49,070 nucleotides of DNA, from contig JADBLO010000125.1 in NCBI GenBank assembly GCA_014894395.1, positions 1 to 49,070 of the forward strand, written 5' to 3'. The notes beneath the pieces are model-generated. The model searched no databases, had not been told where the DNA came from, and worked only from the letters and a program-made list of their open reading frames with translations. Positions 48,945 to 49,070 of the stretch are shown piece by piece. The position numbers and the translations under genes are program-made. How positions within the stretch are numbered: the first letter of the stretch is position 1; each line of letters opens with the position of its first letter. Source of the DNA: Thermoplasmata archaeon (GTDB lineage Archaea; Thermoplasmatota; E2; DHVEG-1).

Positions 48945-49070
48945 CTAGCTTTTCAGTGAGATTTTCCCTTTTTTATACAATCTCGTTTCCTTTAAACAGT
49001 CCCGACAGGTAAAGTTAATGGTGTATCCGTCTGGCTGTACAAAGATATCACTGCTCGCCCAGTCGAATTC
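48945..49070 (-). CDS. C-terminus of a minus-strand CxxC protein, cut by window edge
   Basis: Open reading frame entering from the right edge and ending at TAG (48945-48947). Its last 41 residues include SDIFVQPDGYTINFTCRDCL and a lysine-rich end (YKKGKISLKS). The T-CRDC motif suggests a small zinc-binding domain. Too little is present to identify. It converges on the rpl11 terminator, which is consistent with a real gene. Confidence 0.5.
   Translation of the reverse strand, partial: EFDWASSDIFVQPDGYTINFTCRDCLKETRLYKKGKISLKS

Noticed and set aside
49065-49070. GAATTC at the right end as a cloning boundary
   Set aside because: A single EcoRI site can occur by chance; no vector sequence is visible.

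Overview
The window is archaeal and most likely from an uncultured euryarchaeote; a Thermoplasmata-type lineage is my best guess, but this is inference. Sequence evidence for archaea is the gene run ftsZ–secE–spt5(nusG)–rpl11, a Nop5/Nop56 protein, a full-length archaeosine tRNA-guanine transglycosylase with a PUA domain, archaeal TATA-box promoters, and the DUF835 and GH57 families. The DNA is AT-rich, with frequent TTG/GTG starts and GGAGG-type ribosome sites.

Layout. (1) 0.1–8.2 kb, phosphate region: a small secreted protein, a wHTH regulator with a membrane partner, Pit transporter + DUF47 on the minus strand, then divergently pstS–pstCA (fused permeases)–pstB–phoU, ending in a truncated arsenate-reductase/LMW-phosphatase remnant. 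pstS looks circularly permuted, and the PstC N-terminus has no ordinary start codon in frame. (2) 8.4–14 kb: secreted cysteine-peptidase-like protein behind a structured leader with a small overlapping ORF, a B12-binding radical SAM enzyme coupled to a membrane protein, and two zinc-ribbon membrane proteins. (3) 14.1–19.3 kb, chromosome maintenance: smc–scpA–scpB. (4) 19.5–28.4 kb, cell-surface and modification genes: β-helix secreted protein, an ABC exporter whose permease carries a pentapeptide-repeat loop, an arylsulfotransferase-like secreted protein, then a coupled acetyltransferase–sulfotransferase–amidotransferase-like cassette. The last two units share a promoter motif. (5) 28.6–40.6 kb, accessory region rich in very small membrane and zinc-ribbon proteins: DUF1003, a GH57 amylase flanked by two copies of a ~270-bp leader element, DUF4870, several 29–65-residue proteins, a duplicated gene fragment, a PAS–PAS–DUF835–wHTH regulator, and an operon with a membrane micropeptide, a small WKFS-motif protein, a basic protein and an atypical kinase. 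At least four units here share one upstream element (core TTATACTGTT…TTTTTA), suggesting a regulon. (6) 40.7–49 kb, core housekeeping: tRNA-Phe, wHTH, nop5, tgtA, divergent nadX/nadC, then ftsZ–secE–spt5–rpl11 with a terminator.

How they fit together. The left part handles phosphate by a low-affinity (Pit) and a high-affinity (Pst) route with PhoU-type regulators. nadX and nadC supply quinolinate-derived NAD. smc–scpAB serves chromosome organisation. The most novel-looking material is the permuted PstS, the shared-promoter small-protein set with its atypical-kinase operon, and the pentapeptide-repeat ABC permease. No CRISPR array, integrase or insertion sequence was recognised.
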